DNA from: UMGS1307 sp964523005
GTDB lineage: Bacteria > Bacillota > Clostridia > Oscillospirales > CAG-382
Reading direction: 5' to 3'
Assembly: GCA_964523005.1 (NCBI GenBank)
Contig: CAZFZL010000009.1
Coordinates: 1 to 24,913, forward strand
Length of the DNA: 24,913 bases
Shown here: positions 14,577-23,217 of the stretch, piece by piece
Numbering within the stretch: position 1 is the first letter of the stretch
Layout: each line of letters starts with the position of its first letter
The notes under the pieces: generated by a model
Databases searched by the model: none
Told to the model about the DNA's origin: nothing
The model's input: the letters and a program-made list of their open reading frames with translations, nothing else
Program-made: the position numbers and the translations under genes

Positions 14577-16436
14577 ATGGCGATGCTTGAAGGGATCGAT
14601 TCTCCGGAAGATATAAAAAAGCTCTCGTACGAAGAGCTTAAACGTCTTGCGGTTGAAATCAGAGAGGAAATAATCACAACGGCGGCAAACAACGGCGGCC
14701 ATCTGTCATCAAATCTCGGAGTCGTTGAGCTGACTATTGCATTGCATCGTACATTTGACGCTCCGCGCGACAAGTTTATATTTGATGTGGGACACCAATG
14801 CTACACGCATAAACTTCTCACCGGCAGGCGCGACCGGTTTTCAACACTTCGTACATACGGCGGACTGAGCGGATTTGAAAAAATGTCCGAGAGCGAATAC
14901 GACGCATTCGGCACCGGTCATTCGAGCACATCGCTTTCCGCCGCCGTCGGTATAGCTACGGCGCTAAAGCTCGACGGAAGCGACGCGTATACTGTCGCAA
15001 TAGCCGGCGACGGCGCGTTTACGGGCGGTATGGTATACGAAGCGCTCAACAATTGCACGAAGAACGGGCTGAGGCTGATAATCGTTCTCAATGACAACGA
15101 AATGGCTATTTCGCCGAATGTCGGCGGACTTTCGCGCTATTTTGCTCGAGTGCGTGTCAGCTCACGTTATTTCAAGCTGAAAAACAATACGAAGCGTTTC
15201 TTCGCCGCCGTTCCGCTCATCGGCAAATATCTTGTATCGGCAGGCAGAAAGTGCAAAAATGCGTTCAAACGGCTCGTGGCAAACGAAAATTTCTTTGAAC
15301 AGCTCGGAATTGAATACCTCGGCCCTGTCAACGGCGATGATCTCGTGAGCCTTGAAAGAGTGCTCAGAGAAGCAAAGCAGCGCACGCTGCCGTGCGTCGT
15401 TCATGTCAGAACGAAAAAAGGCTGCGGTTACAGCTTCGCCGAGGACAAGCCCGATATTTATCATTCCGTCGGGCACTTTGACGTTGAAACGGGAGTAGTC
15501 GCCAACGGCGAAAGTGAAAAATATTCAGCAGAGTTCGGCAGGATAATCACGAAAAAAGCGCAGGAAGACAATACCGTTATAGCTATTACCGCGGCGATGT
15601 GCAGCGGTACAGGGCTTACGGAGTTTTCCGAAAAATTTCCCGAAAGGTTCTTTGATGTCGGCATAGCCGAGGAACACGCCTTGACCTTCGCGGCAGGACT
15701 TGCCAGCATGGGCAAAAAACCTGTTTTTGCCGTTTATTCGTCTTTTTTGCAGCGCTGCTACGATCAAATCATCCACGATACGGCGCTTCAGGGGCTGCAC
15801 ATCGTGCTCGCGGTAGACCGTGCCGGGCTCGTTCCGGACGACGGCCCGACCCATCACGGCGTATTCGACGTATCGTTTCTGTCGTCTGTGCCGGGTGTGA
15901 GCATATATTCACCTGAGACGTTCGAGGATATGCGGCTCGCTTTCAAGGCGGCGTTTGAAGATAAAGGCATATCGGCAGTGCGTTATCCGCGCGGAAAATG
16001 TATCGGAAGCGACGAAGGCTTCGTCAGAGCCGGCACGCTTAGCGTACATGATGAAGGCGGCAGCATGGCGGTTATAATTACATACGGAAAAATCACACAC
16101 TATGCGCTCGAAGCGGCGAAGCTGCTGCGGGCGTCAGGAATAGGCACAAGAGTGATAAAGCTGCTGCGTGTATATCCGCTTGATATGAAAGCAATAAAAG
16201 CGTTCACGGCGGACGCAGACGCGGTCTTGGTGCTTGAGGAAGGTATAAAGCAGGGCGGGATAGGCGAAAAGATCGCCTGCGAGATCCAGGGCACGGCAGT
16301 AAGAGCGATAGACGGAAGCTTCGTGCCGCAGGGTGAATACGAGCTGCTTCTCAGGACGCTGCATTTCATGCCGGATCAGATATCCGGCGAGCTTATAGAA
16401 ATGCTCGGCGGAATGCCGGCAAACGAAACGGAATGA
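14577..16436 (+). CDS. dxs: 1-deoxy-D-xylulose-5-phosphate synthase
   Basis: 619 residues from ATG at 14577 (ATG at 14583 or GTG at 14568 are alternatives). The frame is open 63 codons further upstream, but that part overlaps oapA and does not look conserved. The family starts with I.SPEDIKKLS.EEL and GGHLSSNLGVVELTIALH, then DVGHQ.Y.HKLLTGR. The thiamine diphosphate/Mg motif is GDGAFTGG (144-151) with LNDNEMAIS (171-179). The second domain has GIAEEHALTFAAGLA, with the catalytic Glu, and DGPTHHGVFD. Dxs condenses pyruvate and glyceraldehyde 3-phosphate, the first and rate-limiting step of the MEP isoprenoid pathway. It overlaps tlyA by four bases (ATGA). Confidence 0.95.
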   Translation: MAMLEGIDSPEDIKKLSYEELKRLAVEIREEIITTAANNGGHLSSNLGVVELTIALHRTFDAPRDKFIFDVGHQCYTHKLLTGRRDRFSTLRTYGGLSGFEKMSESEYDAFGTGHSSTSLSAAVGIATALKLDGSDAYTVAIAGDGAFTGGMVYEALNNCTKNGLRLIIVLNDNEMAISPNVGGLSRYFARVRVSSRYFKLKNNTKRFFAAVPLIGKYLVSAGRKCKNAFKRLVANENFFEQLGIEYLGPVNGDDLVSLERVLREAKQRTLPCVVHVRTKKGCGYSFAEDKPDIYHSVGHFDVETGVVANGESEKYSAEFGRIITKKAQEDNTVIAITAAMCSGTGLTEFSEKFPERFFDVGIAEEHALTFAAGLASMGKKPVFAVYSSFLQRCYDQIIHDTALQGLHIVLAVDRAGLVPDDGPTHHGVFDVSFLSSVPGVSIYSPETFEDMRLAFKAAFEDKGISAVRYPRGKCIGSDEGFVRAGTLSVHDEGGSMAVIITYGKITHYALEAAKLLRASGIGTRVIKLLRVYPLDMKAIKAFTADADAVLVLEEGIKQGGIGEKIACEIQGTAVRAIDGSFVPQGEYELLLRTLHFMPDQISGELIEMLGGMPANETE

Positions 16437-17200
16437 GGCTCGACATCGCGCTCGTACAGAACGGTATATGTGCCACGCGAAGCAACGCCGCGCGGCTTAT
16501 AAAAGAAGGAAGAGTACGCGTGGACGGCATAACGGTGACGAAATGCGCGTTCGATTACATTGAAGGACATATAGAGGCGAGCGCCGACCGGTTTGTTTCA
16601 CGCGCAGGCGAAAAGCTTGATGCTGCGCTTGAAGCATTCAATATAGATGTGAGCGGAAAAAGCGTGCTTGATGTGGGCGCGTCAACAGGCGGATTTACAG
16701 ACTGTCTGCTCGGGCGCGGAGCAAAACGCGTCTGCGCGGTAGACGTTGGAGAGGGACAGCTGGCACAGAAACTCAGAGGCGACGCACGCGTGCTTTTGAT
16801 GGAAAACACAAACGCCCGTATTCTGACGCCCGAAATGCTTCCTTTTGCACTTGATCTTGCCGTAATGGATGTCTCGTTCATATCACAGGAGCTGATATAT
16901 CCGGCGCTCGCACGAATATTGCCGCACGGCGCTGCGCTCGTGACGCTCGTCAAGCCGCAGTTTGAGGTCGGGCGCGGGAATATAGGAAAAAACGGTATAG
17001 TCAGGGATGTGAAGGCTTCACTCGATGCGGCGCACAGACTCGAAGAAGCGGCGGCGCGGTGCGGATTCAAGAGGCTCGGGTTTATCGGATCACCTATAAA
17101 GGGCTCAGACGGCAACACGGAATATCTTGCGTTTTATGTCAGGGAGAATGACGATGAAAGTATTTCTTGCGATAAACAGAACGAAGCCCGACGCGGCTGA
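16433..17200 (+). CDS. tlyA: TlyA family rRNA 2'-O-methyltransferase
   Basis: 255 residues. An N-terminal S4 domain (RLDIALVQNG...ATRSNAARLIKEGRVRVDG) is followed by FVSRAGEKLDAAL and an FtsJ/RrmJ-type Rossmann fold: LDVGASTGGFTDCLL (79-93), AVDVG, MDVSFIS and LVKPQFEVG (172-180). The K-D-K-E catalytic set can be placed at Lys61, Asp146, Lys174 and Glu178. TlyA methylates cytidines in rRNA in mycobacteria; in Firmicutes the target is less certain. It overlaps nadK by 47 bases because its C-terminus extends about 18 residues beyond the usual TEYL..Y end. Confidence 0.9.
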   Translation: MRLDIALVQNGICATRSNAARLIKEGRVRVDGITVTKCAFDYIEGHIEASADRFVSRAGEKLDAALEAFNIDVSGKSVLDVGASTGGFTDCLLGRGAKRVCAVDVGEGQLAQKLRGDARVLLMENTNARILTPEMLPFALDLAVMDVSFISQELIYPALARILPHGAALVTLVKPQFEVGRGNIGKNGIVRDVKASLDAAHRLEEAAARCGFKRLGFIGSPIKGSDGNTEYLAFYVRENDDESISCDKQNEARRG

Positions 17201-17945
17201 GGCGGCGAAGCTATTGCGCGAGTGCCTGAAAACCGCCGGAATAGAGGAAACAGCTTCAAAGGAAAGCTGTGATGTTATAATTACGCTCGGCGGCGACGGA
17301 ACGATACTGTCGTACGCAGGAACGGGCAAGCCGCTGCTCGGGATAAATCTCGGGCGGCTCGGATACATGACGGCGCTTGAACAGAATGAGATCGAGCTTG
17401 CCGGAAGGCTCGGCGACGGCTTTACCTTCGAGGCGGTCGATCGGATGATGCTCGATATAAGAGTGATGAGACGCAAAAAATGCGTATACTCGGCGACGGC
17501 TCTCAACGAGGCGGTCATTACGAGAAGCGGAATGCCGCAGCTGTGCGATATGGAGCTGTCGTTCAATGGGATGACCGTTACCCGCTACGCAGCGGACGGT
17601 ATGATAATAGCGACGCCGACGGGTAGTACGGCGTATTCGATGTCGGCAGGCGGGCCGGTCGTCGATCCGCGGCTCGATGCTATAATTGTAACGCCGGTGT
17701 GCTCTCATAATCCGGCGAAATCACGCTCGATCGTCACGAACGCGAGTACACTTGTGCGGATAATTCCGATAGCCCTTCACGCAAAGCAGCTTTGCATCGC
17801 TCCGGACGGACGCGGAGGAATATTGCTCGAGCCGGATGACACGGTCGAGATCTCCAAGAGCGCGCGAACAACGACGCTGATAAAAAAGAAAGACAGGTCG
17901 TTCGGCGGCCTGCTGTATATCAATGATACCGACAGACCGGAATGA
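17154..17945 (+). CDS. nadK: NAD kinase
   Basis: 263 residues from ATG at 17154, chosen because AGGGAG lies seven bases upstream; in-frame upstream ATGs lack one. Motifs: GGDGT (46-50) for nucleotide and catalysis, NE (118-119), and DGMIIATPTGSTAYSMSAGGP (149-168 region), with a C-terminal APDGRGG. The enzyme phosphorylates NAD to NADP using ATP or polyphosphate. The tlyA-nadK-argR-recN order is typical of Firmicutes. Confidence 0.95.
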   Translation: MKVFLAINRTKPDAAEAAKLLRECLKTAGIEETASKESCDVIITLGGDGTILSYAGTGKPLLGINLGRLGYMTALEQNEIELAGRLGDGFTFEAVDRMMLDIRVMRRKKCVYSATALNEAVITRSGMPQLCDMELSFNGMTVTRYAADGMIIATPTGSTAYSMSAGGPVVDPRLDAIIVTPVCSHNPAKSRSIVTNASTLVRIIPIALHAKQLCIAPDGRGGILLEPDDTVEISKSARTTTLIKKKDRSFGGLLYINDTDRPE

Positions 17946-17991
17946 ATAACGGCATGGCAGCGTCATCGCAGCCGGCGAAAGGACACAGCAG

Positions 17992-18426
17992 ATGAAAAAG
18001 GAACGTCAGAAGGCACTTATAGAGATCGTTACGAAAAACAACATAACCACACAGGAGGAGCTGACGGCGCGTCTTACCGCAGCCGGATTTGTCACAACAC
18101 AGGCTACTATATCACGCGACATGAAGGCGCTCGGCATAGACAAGGTCAACTCGGTGTACGAGCACATCGGGATAATTCCCGATATTAATTCAAAATTCAT
18201 CAAAATACTCACAGAATGTATCGTTTCGTGCGACAACGCAGGCAACCTTGTCGTCGTAAAAACAATGTCGGGCATGGGCGCGGCGGCAGGAGCGGCGATA
18301 GACGCACTCGGATTCGAGATGCTCGTCGGATCAATAGCAGGTGACGATACAGTTCTGCTTGTCATGAGAACTCAGGAGAGCGCATCGTCGGTTTGCTCAC
18401 AGCTTAACGAATATCATAATAAATGA
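17992..18426 (+). CDS. argR: Arginine repressor ArgR/AhrC
   Basis: 144 residues. The N-terminal winged helix-turn-helix has TTQATISRDMKALGI (35-49). The C-terminal hexamerisation and arginine-binding domain has NAGNLVVVKTMSGMGAAAGAAID and GSIAGDDTVLLV, with the Asp pair (118-119) that contacts arginine in the family. It represses arginine biosynthesis and activates catabolism with arginine as corepressor. AAAGGA is eight bases before the ATG. It lies between nadK and recN as in Bacillus (ahrC-recN). Confidence 0.92.
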   Translation: MKKERQKALIEIVTKNNITTQEELTARLTAAGFVTTQATISRDMKALGIDKVNSVYEHIGIIPDINSKFIKILTECIVSCDNAGNLVVVKTMSGMGAAAGAAIDALGFEMLVGSIAGDDTVLLVMRTQESASSVCSQLNEYHNK

Positions 18427-18456
18427 GCGGCAACGCCCGATACGGACGGTAGGAAT

Positions 18457-20127
18457 ATGTTGATCTCTTTGCATATAGAGAATATAGCGGTCATACGCAG
18501 TCTCTCGATCGAGCTTCGGGACTGCTTTACCGTGCTTACGGGCGAAACAGGTGCAGGAAAAAGCATACTCATCGATTCGATTTCGCTGTTGTGCGGCGCA
18601 AGGAGCGACAGGGAGCTTATAAGGACGGGCGAGGAAAGCGCGCTCGTGGAAGGGTGCTTCGCTCCGGACGAGCGTATGCGCAGTATGCTTGAGGAGCTTG
18701 ATGCTCCGGCGGACGAGGACGGACTGCTTTTTGTTTCACGCAGGATAAGCGCGGACGGGCGAAGCGTATCAAAGCTCAACGGACGTCAGATACCGACGCA
18801 GAAGCTGCGTGAGATAATGTCGTATCTGGTGAATATCCATGGCCAGCAGGATACGCAGGCGTTCAGGGACAGATCAGTCATGCTGTCGTTTCTCGATTCG
18901 TATTCCGGCTGTGATGACGAGCTTAGTGCGTACACCCGGACGTATTCCGAGCGCGCCGCACTGATGAAAAAGCTCGACGGATTGCGGTTGAATGAGGACG
19001 AAAAGCGGTATAGAACGGATTACCTCAAATACAGGATAAACGAGATCAAGCAGATCTCTCCGAAGCCGGGAGAGCAGGAAACGCTTGCGGAAAAGCGTGA
19101 CAAGCTCAGGCACGCGGAGCTTATCGGCGCGTCGTGCGCACAGGCTTACGCACTGCTTTACGAGAGCGAGGACGGCAGGAGCGCGAACGATCTCATAGAC
19201 GATGCCGCGAAACAGCTTGAGGCGGCAGGCAGATACGTTCCGGAGCTGGCGCAGCTCGCGAAGCGGCTCGAATCGGCAAGACGTGAGATAGAGGACGCGG
19301 CAATATGCGCACGCGACAATCTGCCGGGCGATGATGAGCTCGGTACGGCGGTGCTCGACAGAGTGGAAGAACGGCTCATGAAGCTTGCGGAGCTTTGCAG
19401 AAAATACGGCAGCATCGAAGGCGCGCTTGAAGCACAGAAGCTTATGAGCGATGAGCTTGATACGATAGAAAACAACGACGAACATATAAAAAAACTTGAA
19501 AAAGCGCTGAGAGACTGTGACGAGCACCTGGCGCAGAATGCCCGAACGCTGAGCATAAAACGGCGGGAAGGCGCGGAGCGTCTGAGCAAAGCAGTATGCG
19601 GTGAGCTCGCAGAGCTTGATATGAAAAAGACAGTCTTCGAGGTGCGTGTCGAAGATGCACAGCTGTCGCCGACGGGGAGCGACAGCGTAGAATTTCTCGT
19701 TTCGGCGAACGCCGGAGAATCACTCAGACCGCTTGCGAAGGTTGCATCGGGCGGTGAGCTGTCGAGGATAATGCTTGCACTCAGGACGGTATCGGCAGGC
19801 AGCACTGGCATTCCCGTACTGATATTTGATGAGATAGATACGGGAATTTCCGGAGCGACAAGCGTGAAGCTCGGACGGAAGCTCAGAAAGCTCGCCGAGA
19901 CCGGCGGCACACAGGTGCTGTGTATAACGCATTCACCGCAGGTCGCGGCAACAGCGCAGGAGCATTTTCTCATTACGAAAAACACCGTCGGAGAGAGAAC
20001 TCAAACTTCAGTCGAACTGCTTTCAACCGAACGCAGGATCGACGAGATCGCCAGAATAATCGGCGGAACAACACCGGGAGAAGCGGCAAAACGCGCAGCA
20101 GGCGAGCTGCTGGATGCCGAGAACTGA
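18457..20127 (+). CDS. recN: DNA repair protein RecN
   Basis: 556 residues, usual for RecN. It is SMC-like: Walker A GETGAGKS (29-36), then two long coiled-coil stretches flanking the middle, then the ABC signature ASGGELSRIMLALR and Walker B VLIFDEIDTGISG. The C-terminal D-loop/H-motif region has VLCITHSPQVAA. RecN acts early in double-strand break repair. The start MLISLHIENIAVI is canonical, although AGGA is only two bases from the ATG. It is the last gene of its operon and is followed by a terminator. Confidence 0.95.
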   Translation: MLISLHIENIAVIRSLSIELRDCFTVLTGETGAGKSILIDSISLLCGARSDRELIRTGEESALVEGCFAPDERMRSMLEELDAPADEDGLLFVSRRISADGRSVSKLNGRQIPTQKLREIMSYLVNIHGQQDTQAFRDRSVMLSFLDSYSGCDDELSAYTRTYSERAALMKKLDGLRLNEDEKRYRTDYLKYRINEIKQISPKPGEQETLAEKRDKLRHAELIGASCAQAYALLYESEDGRSANDLIDDAAKQLEAAGRYVPELAQLAKRLESARREIEDAAICARDNLPGDDELGTAVLDRVEERLMKLAELCRKYGSIEGALEAQKLMSDELDTIENNDEHIKKLEKALRDCDEHLAQNARTLSIKRREGAERLSKAVCGELAELDMKKTVFEVRVEDAQLSPTGSDSVEFLVSANAGESLRPLAKVASGGELSRIMLALRTVSAGSTGIPVLIFDEIDTGISGATSVKLGRKLRKLAETGGTQVLCITHSPQVAATAQEHFLITKNTVGERTQTSVELLSTERRIDEIARIIGGTTPGEAAKRAAGELLDAEN

Positions 20128-20146
20128 CGAACGATCATATCAATAC

Positions 20147-20200
20147 AGCCGCGTTTATGGGTGCCTGTCGGAGCGCCGTACCCGATCAAGCGCGGCTTTT
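20147..20200 (+). terminator. Terminator after recN
   Basis: AGCCGCG (20147-20153) pairs with CGCGGCT (20191-20197), with an inner GGGT/ACCC (20159-20162/20180-20183) helix. TTTT follows. It begins 20 bases after the recN stop and would close the long nusB-recN transcript before the dnaG unit. Confidence 0.55.
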
Positions 20201-20246
20201 GTGCACCGGATGCAAAAAATCGATGAAATTTGAAAATAAAAAAAGG

Positions 20247-20275
20247 TTTTTCGCGTGTTTTTGCGTATATATACA
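20247..20275 (+). promoter_or_regulatory. Weak candidate promoter for dnaG-rpoD-pheST
   Basis: TTTTTC (20247-20252), 17 bases, TATACA (20270-20275), in an AT-rich stretch between the recN terminator and dnaG. A TATAAA at 20276-20281 is an alternative -10 without a good -35. A promoter is expected here by gene order; the exact boxes are uncertain. Confidence 0.35.
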
Positions 20276-20321
20276 TATAAAGAGTTTTATGCGGTAATGA
20301 ACGAAACAGAAAGGACACAAG

Positions 20322-22076
20322 ATGGCGTTTTCGAGAGATTTTCTTGAGGAAATAAAACAGCGCAACAGCATAGAAGATGTCGTCTCGCAGTATGTTCCGC
20401 TCAAGCGTGCCGGCTCAAACATGACCGGGCTTTGCCCGTTCCATAACGAGAAGACTCCGTCGTTCGTGGTCTTTCCGCGCAGTGAGAGCTTTTATTGCTT
20501 CGGCTGCGGTGAGGGCGGCGATGTCGTAAGCTTCATAATGAAACACGAATCGCTCGAATATCCGGACGCAGTCGCTCTGCTCGCGAAACGCTGCGGCATC
20601 CAGGTGCCGGATGATGCACCGATGAAAAGCAACGCCGTCAGGCGCGAACGGATAATCGCGATGAACCGCGACGCGGCAATGTTCTTTCACACGACACTTT
20701 ATTCCCCGGCAGGCGAAAAAGGGCTTGAATATTTCAAAAGCCGCCGCCTGAGTGACGCGACGATAAAGCATTTCGGGCTCGGCTACGCCGGTGATTCGTG
20801 GAACGCACTGTCTGATTATCTGCACGAAAAGGGATACAGCGACAGAGAGATGACGACAGGCTTTCTCGCAGGCGAAAAGGGCAAAAGAGTGTACGATTAT
20901 TTTCGCTCAAGAGTGATGTTCCCGATAATTGATCTTTCGGGCAATGTCGTCGCCTTCGGCGGACGCGCACTCGGAGACGCCAAGCCGAAATACATCAACT
21001 CGTCCGATACGCCGGCGTTCCGCAAGAGCAAGTACCTCTTTGCTCTCAATTTTGCGAAGCTCAATACTTCGGGCGGACTTATCATGTGCGAAGGGTATAT
21101 GGATGTCATATCGCTCCATCAGGCAGGGTTCACCAACGCCGTCGCTACACTCGGCACGGCAGTCAACGCCGAACACGCTAAAACCATCTCACATCATACC
21201 GACAGCGTTATGCTCGCATACGATTCGGACAGCGCGGGGAAAAAAGCGACCGAACGCGCGATAAACGTCCTCGGCGAAGCCGGGATAAATGTCCGGGTCA
21301 TCGATCTCGGCGACAGCAAGGACCCGGATGAATTCATAAAAAATCACGGAACCGCCGCGTTTTCGGCGAAGCTGAAAACGACGAAAGAGCGGATAGATTA
21401 TCAGATAGAAGAAATAATAGGTAAATACGATGTATCCGGGCCCGATCAACAAGAAAAAAGGATGACAGAGCTGACAGCCTTCGTTGCTACACTATACAGT
21501 CAGCCGACACGTGAGATATACTGCCACAGGATCGCGCAGCTGACGGGGCTTTCATATGAAGGGCTTGCGAGGACCGTCGAAGTAAAGCGACGAGCACTTG
21601 TAAAGACGAAAAAAAGCGAAAATGACGCGATAGATATACGGCGAGCCGCCGGCTACCGAGACAACGTCAACCCCGACAGAGTTCGGTTTTCCGATGTTTC
21701 GGCCATTGAAGAAGCAATAATCGGAATATTACTCGTCAGACCGGATCTTGGGACGGAATGTCTGAAAAAGCTGAAAGCCGATGAGCTGAATACTGAGTTT
21801 TGCCGGAAAGTGTACCGCGCGTTTGAGCCTCAGCTCGCAAAGGGAGAAAGCGTGATACTCTCGGAGGACGGAGCGCTTACCAACGCCGAGCAGTCGGAGC
21901 TTGCGCGATATATGGCAGCAAGACAGATACTCACCAACAACGGAAGCAGCGTGCTTACGGAGCTGATAAACACGCTTAAGGAGAAAAACGAAAGAAGAAA
22001 AGCCGACGAAAGCGCCGGCGACGACATAGACGCTTTGGGCGATTATCTGAAAAAGCTCAGAGAAAAGAAAAAATGA
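20322..22076 (+). CDS. dnaG: DNA primase
   Basis: 584 residues, in the normal range. An N-terminal zinc-binding domain with Cys38, His41, Cys59 and Cys62 is followed by the RNA polymerase core with YINSSDTPAFRKSKYLF and the Toprim domain with EGYMD (257-261) and DSDSAG (301-306). The C-terminal part should bind the DnaB helicase. Primase makes the RNA primers for lagging-strand replication. AAAGGA lies six bases before the ATG. It is followed by rpoD with a 23-base gap, the classic dnaG-rpoD pairing. Confidence 0.95.
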   Translation: MAFSRDFLEEIKQRNSIEDVVSQYVPLKRAGSNMTGLCPFHNEKTPSFVVFPRSESFYCFGCGEGGDVVSFIMKHESLEYPDAVALLAKRCGIQVPDDAPMKSNAVRRERIIAMNRDAAMFFHTTLYSPAGEKGLEYFKSRRLSDATIKHFGLGYAGDSWNALSDYLHEKGYSDREMTTGFLAGEKGKRVYDYFRSRVMFPIIDLSGNVVAFGGRALGDAKPKYINSSDTPAFRKSKYLFALNFAKLNTSGGLIMCEGYMDVISLHQAGFTNAVATLGTAVNAEHAKTISHHTDSVMLAYDSDSAGKKATERAINVLGEAGINVRVIDLGDSKDPDEFIKNHGTAAFSAKLKTTKERIDYQIEEIIGKYDVSGPDQQEKRMTELTAFVATLYSQPTREIYCHRIAQLTGLSYEGLARTVEVKRRALVKTKKSENDAIDIRRAAGYRDNVNPDRVRFSDVSAIEEAIIGILLVRPDLGTECLKKLKADELNTEFCRKVYRAFEPQLAKGESVILSEDGALTNAEQSELARYMAARQILTNNGSSVLTELINTLKEKNERRKADESAGDDIDALGDYLKKLREKKK

Positions 22077-22099
22077 TGAAAGACCAAGGAGTAAAGGTT

Positions 22100-23200
22100 A
22101 TGGATACTGCAGTATTTAACGATCTTGTGGAACACGGAAAGCAGCGTGGATCGCTGTCGGGCAGCGATATTCTGACGGCGCTTGAAAGCACCGACTGCGA
22201 GCTTGAACAGCTGGAAAACCTCTGTGATGATCTTGAAAAACAGGGGATCGAAGTGGCAAGCGATATGGATGCGCAGCTTTTTGCGCTCGGTGATGACGAG
22301 GACGACGAAGAAAAAATAATTCTTGAAACCGATCCGAATGAGGTGGACGAGCTTCTCGCGCAGGAAGGTCTGACGATGGACGATCCCGTGCGTATGTACC
22401 TGAAGGACATAGGCAAGGTGCCGCTGCTTTCGGCAGATAAGGAGCTTGAGCTTGCCTATAAAATGTCGCAGGGCGACATGAAGGCAAAGAAGCAGCTTGT
22501 AGAAGCAAATCTTCGTCTTGTTGTAAGTATAGCCAAACGCTATGTCAACAGGGGAATGTTTTTTCTTGACCTCATACAGGAGGGCAACCTCGGATTGATG
22601 AAGGCTGTAGAAAAATTTGACTACAACAAAGGCTATAAGTTTTCAACCTATGCAACATGGTGGATACGGCAGGCCATAACGAGAGCCATAGCCGATCAGG
22701 CGAGAACAATACGTATACCCGTTCACATGGTCGAAACCATAAACAAGGTTCTGCGTACATCGCGCCAGCTGCTCCAGGAATACGGGAGAGAGGCGACGGC
22801 GGAGGAGATTGCGCTTGAAATGAACATGTCTGTCGACAAGGTGCGTGATATATTAAAGATATCTCAGGAGCCGGTTTCGCTCGAAATGCCGATAGGCGAA
22901 GAGGAGGACAGCCATCTCGGCGATTTTATTGCCGACGACCATACGCCGTCTCCTTCCGACAGCGCCGCATATACGATGCTGCGCGAACAGCTTCTCGAGG
23001 TTCTCAAAACACTCACTCCGCGTGAAGAAAGCGTTCTCAAGCTGCGTTTCGGGCTTGAAGACGGACGTCCTAAGACACTCGAAGAGGTCGGAAAGGTGTT
23101 CGATATTACCCGTGAACGTATACGTCAGATAGAGGCAAAGGCGCTGCGCAAGCTGCGTCATCCGAGCCGCTCAAAAAAACTGAAGGATTATCTCGAATAA
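22100..23200 (+). CDS. rpoD: RNA polymerase major sigma factor RpoD/SigA
   Basis: 366 residues from ATG at 22100, chosen because AGGAG is eight bases upstream. An in-frame ATG at 22073, inside dnaG, has no such site. Region 1.1 is short and is followed by a very acidic stretch (about 63-84). Region 1.2 has DDPVRMYLKDIG. Regions 2.1-2.4 include EANLRLVVSIAKRY and YATWWIRQAITRAIADQ. Region 3 has RTIRIPVHMVETINK. Region 4.2 has TLEEVGKVFDITRERIRQIE and ends LKDYLE. This is the housekeeping sigma factor, which fits the TTGACA/TATAAT-type promoters seen in the window. Confidence 0.97.
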   Translation: MDTAVFNDLVEHGKQRGSLSGSDILTALESTDCELEQLENLCDDLEKQGIEVASDMDAQLFALGDDEDDEEKIILETDPNEVDELLAQEGLTMDDPVRMYLKDIGKVPLLSADKELELAYKMSQGDMKAKKQLVEANLRLVVSIAKRYVNRGMFFLDLIQEGNLGLMKAVEKFDYNKGYKFSTYATWWIRQAITRAIADQARTIRIPVHMVETINKVLRTSRQLLQEYGREATAEEIALEMNMSVDKVRDILKISQEPVSLEMPIGEEEDSHLGDFIADDHTPSPSDSAAYTMLREQLLEVLKTLTPREESVLKLRFGLEDGRPKTLEEVGKVFDITRERIRQIEAKALRKLRHPSRSKKLKDYLE

Positions 23201-23217
23201 AAGGATTGGGACAACAC

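Noticed and set aside
19158..19985. Long minus-strand open frame of 275 codons inside recN
   Set aside because: It is very Ser-rich, the typical shadow of a high-GC third-position gene on the other strand. RecN is clearly the coding strand.
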